DNA of 64,000 nucleotides from Pseudanabaena yagii GIHE-NHR1 (GCF_012863495.1 NZ_JAAVJL010000001.1:1980001-2044000); one strand, 5' to 3'. Counted from the first letter of the stretch, positions 26,754-35,572 are shown. The notes: generated from the sequence alone by a model not told the origin. Program-made: numbers and translations.

Positions 26754-29700
26754 CTACTTTTTCGTGCCAATCCCATCGCAGAGATGTCTGTCGCTTTCGC
26801 TGACGTTAATATTGTAGGTTAAATAAGCGCGTACGCGATCGCAACCACGCTCCATCAAAGCATCTAAATCCCACCCATTGTTGCGACTCCAGAGTTTGAT
26901 AGTGAAGTCATCACTACCAGAAGCCAAGGTCTTGCCATCAGGACTAAAACTCACGCTCCAGACAAGACCATTATGCCCCTTGAGTGTACGAATTTCGTTT
27001 CCAGTATCTAGATTCCAGAGTTTGATTGTTTTATCACCACTGCCAGAAGCCAAGGTCTTGCCATCAGGACTAAAACTTACGCTATTGACAGAGTTATCAT
27101 GACCCCTGAAGGTGCGAATTTCCCTTCCTGTCTCCAGATTCCAAAGTTTGATTGTCTTGTCACCACTACCAGAAGCCAAGGTCTTGCCATCAGGACTAAA
27201 ACTTACGCTATTGACATATTCATCATGCCCCCTGAGGGTGCGAATTTTGATTTCTGTCTCCTGAGTCTCCAGATTCCAGAGTTTGATTGTTTTGTCACCA
27301 CTGCCAGAAGCCAAGGTCTTACCATCAGGACTAAAACTCATGCTTACGATAGGGTTATCATGCCCCTTGAGAGTAAGAATTTCGGTTCCTGTTTCTAGAT
27401 TCCAGAGTTTGATTGTTTTATCACCACTGCCAGAAGCCAAGGTCTTGCCATCAGGACTAAAACTTACGCTATTGACAGAGTCATCATGGCCCCTGAGGGT
27501 GCGAATTTCGCTTCCTGTCTCCAAATTCCAAAGTTTGATTGTATTGTCACTACTACCAGAAGCCAAGGTCTTGCCATCAGGACTAAAACTCATGCTATTG
27601 ACAGAGTTATCATGCCACCTGAGGGTGCGAATTTCGCTTCCTGTCTCCAAATTCCAAAGTTTGATTGTATTGTCACCACTACCAGAAGCCAAAGTCTTGC
27701 CATCAGGACTAAAACTCATGCTATTGACATAGTTATCATGCCCCTTGAGGGTGCGAATTTCGCTTCCTGTCTCCAAATTCCAGAGTTTGATTGTTTTGTC
27801 AATACTACCCGAAGCCAAAGTCTTGCCATCGGGGCTAAAATTCACGCCTCTGACATAGTTATCATGCCCCTTGAGGGTGCGAATTTCGCTTCCTGTCTCC
27901 AGATTCCAGAGTTTGATTGTTTTGTCACCACTGCCAGAAGCCAAGGTCTTGCCATCAGGGTTAAAACTCACGCTTAAGACATAGTTATCATGCCCCTTGA
28001 GGGTGCGAATTTCGCTTCCTGTCTCCAGATTCCAGAGTTTGATTGTCTTGTCACCACTACCAGAAGCCAAAGTCTTGCCATTGGAGCTAAAACTCACGCT
28101 ATAGACAAAGCCTTCATGTCCCTTGAGGGTGCGAATTTCCCTTCCTGTCTCCAGATTCCAGAGTTTGATTGTCTTGTCATCACTACCAGAAGCCAAAGTC
28201 TTGCCATTGGAGCTAAAACTCACGCTATAGACAAAGCTTTCATGCCCCTTGAGGGTGCGAATTTCCCTTCCTGTCTCCAGATTCCAGAGTTTGATTGTCT
28301 TGTCATCACTGCCAGAAGCCAAGGTCTTGCCATCAGGACTAAAACTCACGCTATAGACAAAGCTTTCATGCCCCTTGAGGGTGCGAATTTCCCTTCCTGT
28401 CTCCAAATTCCAGAGTTTGATTGTCTTGTCAGTACTACCCGAAGCCAAAGTCTTGCCATCGGGACTAAAACTCACGCTTACGATAGGGTTATCATGCCCC
28501 TTGAGAGTAAGAATTTCGGTTCCTGTTTCTAGATTCCAGAGTTTGATTGTTTTGTCACCACTACCAGAAACCAAAGTCTTGCCATTGGGATTGAAACTCA
28601 CGCTTAAGACATAGTCATCATGCCCTTCTAGACGATTGTATTCACTTCTCTTGTTAAGAGTTTCTTGCAAAGCATTGAACACATCTGGACGGCCAACTCG
28701 CTGGCTTTGCAGAATTTTTCCCGCCTTAATTGCTGTAACAAAAGCATCCAATTCCTTTCCCTTATCCAATAGAGACAAAGAAGTATATCCAAGCGCATCG
28801 GCAAGATTGAGTTCCGCTTCTCTGGTCTTTTGCCAAGCCATCCACCCCAACCCCGCACTAATCACCACCGCCACCAATGATCCCGCCGCAATTCGCCTCG
28901 CGGTTCTAATCTTTTCATTCTTCTGTCGTTCCGCTTGCGTGACACTAGACTCAATAAACTCGAACGCTACAGCATCCAAATTAGGCAGCGATCCTTCCTT
29001 TTGGAGTTCCACAATTCGCGCCAACTTCGAGCCATTCCAGAGTTCACTATTAGCCTTTTGCAGATCCTTTTGACCCAACTCATGCCACTGTTTCGCATCC
29101 GCATACAAGCGATTTCTGAGGACAATGATCTCCTCCTTTTCCCGAATTAAATCCTGTAACACCTTCCAAGAACGCAGCAAAGCCTCATGGGCAACTTCAA
29201 CTGTCGCTTTACTATCTTCTCCCTTACTCACCAAAAGACGGTTATCAATCAATTTCTCTAGAGCAGATTCTTGAATCCCACCATCACAAAATATTGACTT
29301 GTTTGCCCTTCTGCTTATAGGTTTCTTGCCTTCTAACTCAATTAATTCTAAGAAAATATGATCAGCAGCTTTTCGCTCTAACAAGTTTAGCTTCTTCTCC
29401 TCACTTTCCTTATTGTAATAGATGTCATCTGCCTGTTTCTGAAGTGCCCCTGTTACGCCCTCCAACTTCTGATAAGTCTCAGCATTTAAAACCCTATCTT
29501 GCAGATCATCCTTATTCCACAATAAATTCAAGGTATATTGCAAAAGCGGCAAAGAACCAGCCTGTTGCTTAAAATCAGCAATAATTTGCTCGGTTAATCC
29601 CTTCTCAAAGACAACACCATTTCTAGCCGCAGGTTCCGCGATCGCCAATCTCAGATCGCGATCGTCCATATCTGTGAGCAATAGACCATAGAGATTATGG

Positions 29701-30380
29701 ATTTCCCCTAAATCTGGATAAGGACTTAATTTATCCAGAAAATCCGCCCGCATCGTCAAAATGACTTTAATAGAACTATCCGATCTCTCAATCAACTTGA
29801 TGAGACTTTTAATAAAAACATCCCGCTCTGCCTTCGATGTGCGCGTAAACAACTCCTCAAACTGATCGATAAAAATCAACCACTGAGCATCCTGTTTCAG
29901 AGATTGCTCAACCTGAATCAATGTATCTTCTTTGACTATTTGAGCAAGCTTCGCCTTCGATTTGTATGTAGGTTGGAGAGAAACATAAAAAGATTCAAAA
30001 GGACTAATATCTGGGACAAAATCGAATAGCTTAAATAGACTCAAACTTGGTTGTTTTTCTAAAGCAGGAACTACTCCTGCCTTAATAAGCGATGATTTCC
30101 CACTGCCAGATGCACCCAAAAGCAAAAGCACATTCTTTTGTTTTAAATGCTCTGTTAAATTTTCAATCCAGCGATCGCGCCCAAAAAATTTATCATGATC
30201 CTTAAATTCAAACTTCTCTAAACCCATATAAGGCGAAGCTTTAATCAGCTCTCTAGCCTGAATCTCAGCATCAGAGGATGTCTGAGAAATATAGGTGATA
30301 TTGACATTGACCGTTCCTGCATTTGGTCCAGCAACGCCAAACACATCTTTAGCAGATACATCGGAATGGGGGTCAGTCAC
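26754..30380 (-). CDS. STAND NTPase (nSTAND1) with 14 WD40 repeats, NLR-like
   Basis: 1208 residues from a GTG start preceded by AGAGG. Residues 12-24 form a short motif DVFGVAGPNAGTV that matches the C-terminus of the protein encoded just upstream (DVYGVAGTNTGTV). Residues ~49-75 are the nSTAND1 opening (SPYMGLEKFEFKDHDKFFGRD), with a P-loop GASGSGKSS at 89-97 and a Walker B-like WLIFIDQFEELF around 166. A hydrophobic helix near 495-515 (AAGSLVAVVISAGLGWMAW) may span the membrane. Fourteen WD40 repeats (~575-1163, 42 residues each) would form two seven-bladed propellers. STAND proteins with WD40 sensors act as signal-triggered, NLR-like switches, some in phage defence. A defence role is inferred. 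Confidence 0.9.
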   Translation of the reverse strand: MTDPHSDVSAKDVFGVAGPNAGTVNVNITYISQTSSDAEIQARELIKASPYMGLEKFEFKDHDKFFGRDRWIENLTEHLKQKNVLLLLGASGSGKSSLIKAGVVPALEKQPSLSLFKLFDFVPDISPFESFYVSLQPTYKSKAKLAQIVKEDTLIQVEQSLKQDAQWLIFIDQFEELFTRTSKAERDVFIKSLIKLIERSDSSIKVILTMRADFLDKLSPYPDLGEIHNLYGLLLTDMDDRDLRLAIAEPAARNGVVFEKGLTEQIIADFKQQAGSLPLLQYTLNLLWNKDDLQDRVLNAETYQKLEGVTGALQKQADDIYYNKESEEKKLNLLERKAADHIFLELIELEGKKPISRRANKSIFCDGGIQESALEKLIDNRLLVSKGEDSKATVEVAHEALLRSWKVLQDLIREKEEIIVLRNRLYADAKQWHELGQKDLQKANSELWNGSKLARIVELQKEGSLPNLDAVAFEFIESSVTQAERQKNEKIRTARRIAAGSLVAVVISAGLGWMAWQKTREAELNLADALGYTSLSLLDKGKELDAFVTAIKAGKILQSQRVGRPDVFNALQETLNKRSEYNRLEGHDDYVLSVSFNPNGKTLVSGSGDKTIKLWNLETGTEILTLKGHDNPIVSVSFSPDGKTLASGSTDKTIKLWNLETGREIRTLKGHESFVYSVSFSPDGKTLASGSDDKTIKLWNLETGREIRTLKGHESFVYSVSFSSNGKTLASGSDDKTIKLWNLETGREIRTLKGHEGFVYSVSFSSNGKTLASGSGDKTIKLWNLETGSEIRTLKGHDNYVLSVSFNPDGKTLASGSGDKTIKLWNLETGSEIRTLKGHDNYVRGVNFSPDGKTLASGSIDKTIKLWNLETGSEIRTLKGHDNYVNSMSFSPDGKTLASGSGDNTIKLWNLETGSEIRTLRWHDNSVNSMSFSPDGKTLASGSSDNTIKLWNLETGSEIRTLRGHDDSVNSVSFSPDGKTLASGSGDKTIKLWNLETGTEILTLKGHDNPIVSMSFSPDGKTLASGSGDKTIKLWNLETQETEIKIRTLRGHDEYVNSVSFSPDGKTLASGSGDKTIKLWNLETGREIRTFRGHDNSVNSVSFSPDGKTLASGSGDKTIKLWNLDTGNEIRTLKGHNGLVWSVSFSPDGKTLASGSDDFTIKLWSRNNGWDLDALMERGCDRVRAYLTYNINVSESDRHLCDGIGTKK
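26880..28640 (-). repeat. 14 tandem 126-bp repeats encoding the WD40 units
   Basis: The WD40 part of the STAND gene consists of 14 consecutive units of about 126 bp that are nearly identical in DNA as well as protein (recurrent words such as KTLASGSGDKTIKLWNLETG). One unit (the 11th) has three extra residues. Such uniformity implies recent expansion or gene conversion, and the copy number is likely to vary between strains. Variable residues cluster in the HDN/HES segment before the SVSF strand. Confidence 0.92.
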
Positions 30381-30414
30381 ATAAACCTCTATATAAACTT
30401 GATGACTGATAATT

Positions 30415-30493
30415 GCCCCCTAGCCCCCAATTTTGGGGAGAAAGAAAATAAAATCCTTCCAAAGCCCCCCAATTCTGGGGGACTTTGGGGGCT
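30415..30493. repeat. C/G-rich double palindrome between the small helical gene and the STAND gene
   Basis: The region contains CCCCCAATTTTGGGG and then AGCCCCCCAATTCTGGGGG followed by ACTTTGGGGGCT, so several nested hairpins can form. Similar C5-AATT-G5 words are common dispersed repeats in cyanobacteria. It fills the 134-base spacer between the two genes. Confidence 0.6.
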
Positions 30494-30514
30494 TAGATAC
30501 AGTAATTGCCTTCT

Positions 30515-30925
30515 TTATTTGCCCTTATTCACATCCCCAATCGTAACTGTTCCTGTGTTTGTACCAGCAACACCATACACATCACCCAAAACCGTTACAG
30601 TTGTATTGTATTTACCTTCTTTAAACCCTTCAGGATCTCCCTTTTTCAATACCTCTCTAGCAGCATTCAGTATTTCTTCGTCTGTGCCGATTTCTATTTC
30701 AAGTAACTCTTCTTCAAGAAGCGCTTTAACTGCTTTTGAGTCTGGCTTTTTCTCGTGTTTGTCTACAATATTGCTATCATCTTCTTTACCCTTATCAGCA
30801 AACCTTTTCTTAATCAACGCTTTTAACCCCTCATAAGCATCCTTAACGCCTTTTTCCGCTATATCCTTAGCAGCAGCTACCGCACCAGCTACTAACGCAG
30901 TAATAATGAGAGAAACTGGTTCCAT
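30515..30925 (-). CDS. Small helical protein, candidate Bell-like effector with C-terminal amyloid-type motif
   Basis: 136 residues from the ATG at 30925, chosen because GGAG lies just before it; a TTG five codons upstream would put that site inside the gene. The N-terminus MEPVSLIITALVAGAVAAAK then KGVKDAYEGLKALIKKRF is a hydrophobic helix followed by an amphipathic one, typical of the N-terminal Bell domain of bacterial amyloid-signalling effectors. A charged middle (residues ~45-105) leads to the C-terminal motif GDVYGVAGTNTGTVTIG (114-130), which matches residues 12-24 of the STAND protein downstream. It probably forms a transcription unit with it. That it is a membrane-active effector triggered by the NTPase is a hypothesis. 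Confidence 0.72.
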   Translation of the reverse strand: MEPVSLIITALVAGAVAAAKDIAEKGVKDAYEGLKALIKKRFADKGKEDDSNIVDKHEKKPDSKAVKALLEEELLEIEIGTDEEILNAAREVLKKGDPEGFKEGKYNTTVTVLGDVYGVAGTNTGTVTIGDVNKGK

Positions 30926-31171
30926 CTTTTGACTCTCCAAAAATTATGAGCAATTAAACTTTGTATATTTTATATAAATAAGAGTATTTTCCTTAAATTG
31001 TTAATTTTAAATTCATAAAACTTCAAGACTTTGCCCATAACTTGCAACACTTATCACCATAAATAGTCAAGCAAATAGCCATCAGAAAACTTCAAAAGCA
31101 TAGGTTAAAATCCCCGATTTTTCGTGAGCATTTCACTTTGGCGCAGTCCCAATTCTACCAAAAGCCTAGAA

Positions 31172-31191
31172 CAAGGGGCTTAAGCCCCTTG
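31172..31191. terminator. Perfect 20-bp palindrome after the desaturase gene
   Basis: CAAGGGGCTTAAGCCCCTTG is a perfect palindrome 28 bases beyond the desaturase stop (minus strand). It could terminate, although the U-tract is poor; similar GGGGCTTAAGCCCC palindromes are dispersed in cyanobacteria. The 278-base interval 30941-31218 shows nothing else. Confidence 0.5.
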
Positions 31192-31218
31192 CCCTCCAAA
31201 TGTGCCAAAGTTAAGTTG

Positions 31219-32379
31219 TTAAAACTTCCCATTTTTGATCAGCAATTCCTCTGTTCTATTGACTTCTACAAGACCTTGGACAGGCTCTAGATCCATAGAC
31301 TGAACTGCTTGGCGAAAAGCTTCGATCGAGACGAGTTTATTTGCTTTCGTATCCCACAAAATAAACTTCGCACTGTCAAATATATTGCCAATCCGTAATG
31401 TTTTTACTTTTGAGAGAAGATGAACATTCGCATTGTGGCAAGCTTCGAGATTGTAGTTAGGAATTCGTTCCGAGAGATGATGAATATTGTGATAGCCAAT
31501 ATCTGCGGAGAACCACTTGAAAATTGTTGGCAATTGTAAATAACTGCTACCCTCAAGTGCTCCCAGTAGATAATCCCAACCTTCTGTCTTATGAGCATAG
31601 GAATCCTCAAAATAGTGCTGCACAAAGAACACACAGATAAAGATCGCGGCTGCAAAAGTTAAGGAGATGGAGTAAATACTTAGGAAAAAGCCTGCTCCCA
31701 TGAGATGACTCAGAAAAATCCAAGCACTAATCACACAAATATTATTGAGCAGCAAGTCTACAAATTCCGATGTTGTATACCAATTTCTAGATTTGTGAGA
31801 AGCAATAATTGCGGATAAACCCATGCGGGGATTTGTCCTTAAGCAGGAGAATACATGACCGATAAAATCGCAAGTTCCTGCAATGAGCGCATATCTTGGC
31901 TTAATCGCGAGGTAAAAGAATCCTCCAGGCAAAGACATTAATGGATGTCTGAGAAATGCGTAAAGTTTTTGGTCAAATGCATTGAATCTGGCAAATTCCT
32001 CAGTAGACACAAATGCACCAACACCACGATATCTCTCAAAATCTCCATTGGTTTTATGGTGATAGGCATGACCTCTTGACCAAGGATATTGAGGAATCGC
32101 ATTAATCACCCCTAAAAAGAATCCAACAACTCTATTGACCTTTTTGGAACTAAAGAGAGAATAATGTCCACAATCATGCATTAAAGAGAAGCAGCGCAAT
32201 GAGAAGAGTGTCATCAAAGCGATGATGGGCGGAAGAAACCAAAAGGAAATCGCGGTCACTTTAACTGCCAAAACCCATAACAGCACATAGGGAACAACTG
32301 TATTCAGAATTTGATAAGTTGCCCATAAGTCGTTGCTCTTCATATAGGGAGTCAGCGTAAAGTCAGACTTTTTAATCAT
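31219..32379 (-). CDS. Membrane fatty acid desaturase family protein
   Basis: 386 residues from the ATG at 32379 (MIKKSDFTLTPYMKSNDLW), chosen over an ATG seven codons upstream because AAGGAATCT precedes it. The three histidine boxes of membrane di-iron desaturases are present: HDCGHYSLF, HAYHHKTNG and HNIHHLSERIPNY. Four hydrophobic segments surround them. These enzymes introduce double bonds in acyl-lipids, with ferredoxin as donor in cyanobacteria, but hydroxylases and carotenoid ketolases share the boxes. The regiospecificity cannot be read from the sequence and it is not a clear DesA/B/C/D. It is divergent from petJ with ~360 bases between starts. Confidence 0.88.
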   Translation of the reverse strand: MIKKSDFTLTPYMKSNDLWATYQILNTVVPYVLLWVLAVKVTAISFWFLPPIIALMTLFSLRCFSLMHDCGHYSLFSSKKVNRVVGFFLGVINAIPQYPWSRGHAYHHKTNGDFERYRGVGAFVSTEEFARFNAFDQKLYAFLRHPLMSLPGGFFYLAIKPRYALIAGTCDFIGHVFSCLRTNPRMGLSAIIASHKSRNWYTTSEFVDLLLNNICVISAWIFLSHLMGAGFFLSIYSISLTFAAAIFICVFFVQHYFEDSYAHKTEGWDYLLGALEGSSYLQLPTIFKWFSADIGYHNIHHLSERIPNYNLEACHNANVHLLSKVKTLRIGNIFDSAKFILWDTKANKLVSIEAFRQAVQSMDLEPVQGLVEVNRTEELLIKNGKF

Positions 32380-32545
32380 AGATTCCTTTCCATAAAACAC
32401 TCTTGTAAATAACCCTTAAAAATAACGATAACGAGAAAACAATTCGGATAATTGAACACCAGAATATAAAATCATTCTAGCGATCGCTTACTCGCTTATA
32501 ACATTCTGAAGTAAGAACTATCTCCCAAGAGAGAGTCCACACCTG

Positions 32546-32580
32546 TTTTTGAAAGTGTGGCTTCGCCACACTTTCAAAAA
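32546..32580. repeat. 16-bp hairpin in the desaturase-petJ interval, GTGGC-TTC-GCCAC apex
   Basis: Perfect arms 32546-32561 and 32565-32580 with a TTC loop, located between two divergent genes, so it is not a terminator of either. A short second hairpin candidate (GGGCA/TGCCC) lies near 32685-32710. No promoter boxes are clear enough to call. Confidence 0.78.
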
Positions 32581-32739
32581 GTCAAGTATTTTGTTTGACA
32601 GGCTGTCTTTTGACTACTAGAGCAAATACCGTCATCATAAACCCAGACTAAAATTCAACTCGACTTTGCGGCTAAGCCGCGTAGGGCATTAGCAAAGGCT
32701 TTGCCCTTATTTTTCGTGAATAAATAAGGAATAATTAAA

Positions 32740-33078
32740 ATGAAACGTATTTTTTCGATTCTAGCGATCGCCTTAACTATGTTGGTCAGCCTGACACTAG
32801 GGCAGCCAGCATTTGCCGAACTATCCGCAGGCGCAAAAATCTTTAATAATAACTGCGCTCAATGCCATGCAGGCGGACGCAATAACGTAGTTGCTAAGAA
32901 AACCTTGAAGGCAGATGCTTTGGAAGAGTATGGCAAAAACACCGTAGAAGCGATCATCCTCCAAGTTACTAACGGCAAAGGCGCAATGCCTGCTTTTGGC
33001 AAGAAGCTTAAAGCTGAGGAAATTGAGTTAGTTGCGAACTATGTCCTTGAGCAAGCTCAGAACGGTTGGACTAACTAA
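32740..33078 (+). CDS. petJ: Cytochrome c6
   Basis: 112 residues: a signal peptide of 26 residues ending AFA, then an 86-residue mature class I cytochrome c for the thylakoid lumen. Haem attachment is C39-x-x-C42-H43 (CAQCH) and the sixth ligand is Met in AMPAFGKKL; the C-terminal ELVANYVLEQAQNGW is the usual last helix. Cytochrome c6 carries electrons from cytochrome b6f to photosystem I and replaces plastocyanin when copper is scarce. No copper-responsive operator could be identified upstream. It is followed by a Cu/Zn SOD gene after 83 bases. Confidence 0.97.
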   Translation: MKRIFSILAIALTMLVSLTLGQPAFAELSAGAKIFNNNCAQCHAGGRNNVVAKKTLKADALEEYGKNTVEAIILQVTNGKGAMPAFGKKLKAEEIELVANYVLEQAQNGWTN

Positions 33079-33161
33079 GAATTGTTTTTTTACATGGCGA
33101 ATGAGTACTGACTCATCCGCCAAACACTTTATTCCTTAAGATTTTCAAGAAAAGCGATCGC

Positions 33162-33752
33162 ATGAAATCCCATAATTTCCCATCTCGACTTACAGCAAAA
33201 TTCGCAGCCTTGCTGTCTTGCACTACCATGACCATGATCGCCACTACCACCGTAGCGATCGCTCAAACAACTCAACCGAAAGCCAGTTCTCGCATTTTCA
33301 ACATTAAGGGAGAACTAGTCGGAACTGCCACATTTATCCAAACCCCTGTAGGTGTGAAAGTTGATCTCAAGGTGCAAAACTTAGCACAGGGAGAGCATAT
33401 GGTGCATTTACATGAAAAAGGCAAATGTGACGCACCCAAATTTCAGACATCAGGCGATCATTTTGATCCGAAAGATGTGGATGATGATGAGGAAGATAGT
33501 ACTCACCTCCATCACAAGCATGAAGCGGGCAAACACAAGCCTGCTGGCGATTTACCAAATATTATCGTTAAGCAAGATGGCAATGGCAGTCTGACAGCCA
33601 TATTGCCAAAATTAACTTTGGGATCGGGGAAAAATTCTCTGCTGAAGCATGGTGGCACATCGATCATTATCCATGCAGGTGCAAATGGTAAATCAACTAT
33701 CCCCAATGTGGATTACAAGACTCGGATTGCTTGTGGAATCATCAAACCTTAA
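33162..33752 (+). CDS. sodC: Exported Cu/Zn superoxide dismutase family protein
   Basis: 196 residues with a signal peptide (cleavage near AIA-QT, residue ~34). SOD_Cu core: VHLHEKGKCD (two Cu ligands), SGDHFDP (bridging-type His), HKHEAGKHKPAGDLPNI (Zn-site His and Asp), TSIIIHAGANG (Cu ligand) and TRIACGII (the active-site Arg and disulphide Cys). All expected ligands appear present. Unusual is an inserted acidic and His-rich stretch after HFDP (KDVDDDEEDSTHLHHKHE) that may be a metal-loading arm. The product dismutates superoxide in the periplasm. Its placement after petJ suggests a link to copper or redox status. Confidence 0.9.
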   Translation: MKSHNFPSRLTAKFAALLSCTTMTMIATTTVAIAQTTQPKASSRIFNIKGELVGTATFIQTPVGVKVDLKVQNLAQGEHMVHLHEKGKCDAPKFQTSGDHFDPKDVDDDEEDSTHLHHKHEAGKHKPAGDLPNIIVKQDGNGSLTAILPKLTLGSGKNSLLKHGGTSIIIHAGANGKSTIPNVDYKTRIACGIIKP

Positions 33753-33769
33753 AAAGAAAATCTGAACCA

Positions 33770-34216
33770 ATGTTTGAAGTAGCTTCTGTCTTATTAAACC
33801 TGAATTTATCCAATGTTCCTAATATTGATTCTCACTTAGAAAAATCACCAGTGCGGATTGCCCATGAGGTGAGAACTTCTCAAGACGTTGGCGGCACAAT
33901 TCATATTGAACCTAACGATCGCCCTGTTGCTGGCAAAAAAACTCGTATCTGGATCGCTCTCACCAAACGTGGGGGTGAAATTATTCCCTACGAGAAATGT
34001 AATTGTCAGATGGAGGTGCGATCGCTAACGGATCGCAATCTTAAATTTACGGTATCCAATTCCTCCGCAATTATTGATCGATTTTTGGGACTACCTAGTC
34101 TAGAAGTCACATTTCCGCAAATTGGTCGATATGAACTCAAACTCAATGGTTCGCCGAAGGATGATGCCGATTTTGCGCCCTTTGAATTGACTTTTACGAC
34201 TAATGTGGGCAGATAG
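33770..34216 (+). CDS. Small beta-rich protein of unknown function (YtkA-like?)
   Basis: 148 residues from the ATG at 33770 (MFEVASVLLNLNLSN); a GTG 39 bases upstream overlaps the sodC stop and is less likely. The sequence is mostly predicted strand (HIEPNDRPVAGKKTRIWIALTKRGG, MEVRSLTDRNLKFTVSNSS, LEVTFPQIGRYELKLNGSP), an immunoglobulin-like or YtkA-like fold; such proteins are often periplasmic copper-related, but no signal peptide is seen here. The segment EKCNCQMEV has two nearby Cys. It sits between sodC and the TauE-like gene and is likely part of that cluster. Confidence 0.7.
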   Translation: MFEVASVLLNLNLSNVPNIDSHLEKSPVRIAHEVRTSQDVGGTIHIEPNDRPVAGKKTRIWIALTKRGGEIIPYEKCNCQMEVRSLTDRNLKFTVSNSSAIIDRFLGLPSLEVTFPQIGRYELKLNGSPKDDADFAPFELTFTTNVGR

Positions 34217-34254
34217 ATGTGGGCAGATAGAGCAGAAAGCGCTATAAATAAAGA

Positions 34255-35457
34255 ATGTTAGATTTACTGCTTGTTGCGGCTTTAGGATTTTTGGGGAGCT
34301 TTGGTCATTGTGTGGGCATGTGTGGGCCTTTGACCGTCGCTTTTTCACTTTCAAGTAAGGATCAATCTCCCCAAAACGGTTCTCGAAACTGGCAACAGCA
34401 TCTCTATTTTCATACCCTCCTGAATATTGGCAGAATTTTAAGCTATGCGATCGCGGGTGCGGCGATTGGGGCGATCGGTTCGGTGCTAGTGGCTAGCGGG
34501 CAGTTAGCAGGCATTGAAAGCGACCTGCGTCGTTGGTTGGCAATTTTGACAGGAATACTTTTAATTTGGATGGGAATGATCCAGATTAAGCCCGAAGGCT
34601 TGCCAAATATTCCCTTTCTCAATCCGATGGCGATGGTAGCGCTGCATCAACGTCTCAACAACGCCATGATGAAGTTATCCCTCAATTCCCATCCGCTTAC
34701 CCCTGCATTACTGGGCATGACATGGGGCTTAATTCCCTGTGGATTTCTCTATACTGCTCAACTCAAGGCAGCCGAAACCAGTAACATGATGCAGGGTGCG
34801 CTGACGATGTTGGCGTTTGGATTGGGAACATTGCCCTCGATGCTAGGAATTGGTGTATTTGCAGGTTTATTAAGTCGCGATCGCCGCAGTCAGTTATTTC
34901 AATTGGGCGGCTGGATTACGCTCACCATCGGTGTTTTGACCTTAATCCGCACTAGCGACATGGTGGACTACACAGGACATGGCGGCTTAATTTTGTTAAT
35001 CCTTGCCCTTGCCGCCCGTCCCCTCAGTCATCTATTTAAATTCTGTGCGCCTCTAATGCTCTATCGTCGAGCGATTGGGGTAGGAGCATTCGTTCTCTCC
35101 CTCGCCCATACCTTCCATATGATCGAGCATTCTTTCCAATGGAACTTTGATGCTTTATCCTTTATGATTCCTCTGCATCAAGTATCAATCTGGATTGGCG
35201 CGATCGCGATCGCACTGATGGCTCCTGCGGCGCTCACTAGTTCTGATTGGATGGTGGCGAAACTCGGTAAGTCTTGGCGCTATTTACATTTGCTATCAGT
35301 TCCCGCCTTGGTACTTGCGTCAATCCATACAATTGCGATCGGTTCTAATTATCTCGGTGCAGTGGCTTGGACTCCGAAAAATTGGATTTTCACGATTCTC
35401 TGTGGAGCGATGACCATAGGAACTTTGTTAATCAGAACTTGGAAGTTTAGAAGGTAG
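34255..35457 (+). CDS. TauE/SafE (UreH-like) membrane protein fused to a ferric-reductase-like membrane domain
   Basis: 400 residues. Residues ~1-215 are a six-helix sulfite-exporter/UreH/DsbD_2-type domain: FLGSFGHCVGMCGPL (paired Cys with GMCGPL, typical of DsbD_2/UreH-like proteins) and GMTWGLIPCGFLYTAQ (conserved PCG). Residues ~225-400 contain further helices with spaced histidines (SLAHTFHMIEHSF, YLHLLSVPALVLASIHTI) as in haem-binding ferric-reductase transmembrane domains. Related proteins are linked to copper or haem-protein maturation. Together with petJ and sodC it forms a plausible metal/redox cluster; that link is inferred. Confidence 0.85.
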   Translation: MLDLLLVAALGFLGSFGHCVGMCGPLTVAFSLSSKDQSPQNGSRNWQQHLYFHTLLNIGRILSYAIAGAAIGAIGSVLVASGQLAGIESDLRRWLAILTGILLIWMGMIQIKPEGLPNIPFLNPMAMVALHQRLNNAMMKLSLNSHPLTPALLGMTWGLIPCGFLYTAQLKAAETSNMMQGALTMLAFGLGTLPSMLGIGVFAGLLSRDRRSQLFQLGGWITLTIGVLTLIRTSDMVDYTGHGGLILLILALAARPLSHLFKFCAPLMLYRRAIGVGAFVLSLAHTFHMIEHSFQWNFDALSFMIPLHQVSIWIGAIAIALMAPAALTSSDWMVAKLGKSWRYLHLLSVPALVLASIHTIAIGSNYLGAVAWTPKNWIFTILCGAMTIGTLLIRTWKFRR

Positions 35458-35572
35458 TTGAGATCGACAACTACCTAAAAATTGATTTTTTTCTCTTTTC
35501 CTTTTTTCTTTGAAAGCGTTGTATGATTTTTGCATGGGCTAAATCTAAAAAAGTTTAAGTGCAACAGATGGT

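Noticed and set aside
26878-28614. Repeated open frames on the plus strand opposite the WD40 repeats
   Set aside because: They arise from the reverse complement of a low-variation repeat; the products repeat with the same period and lack any gene-like start or family.
26880-28640. A CRISPR array
   Set aside because: The period (126 bp) and the continuous coding sense of the units show a protein repeat, not repeat-spacer structure.
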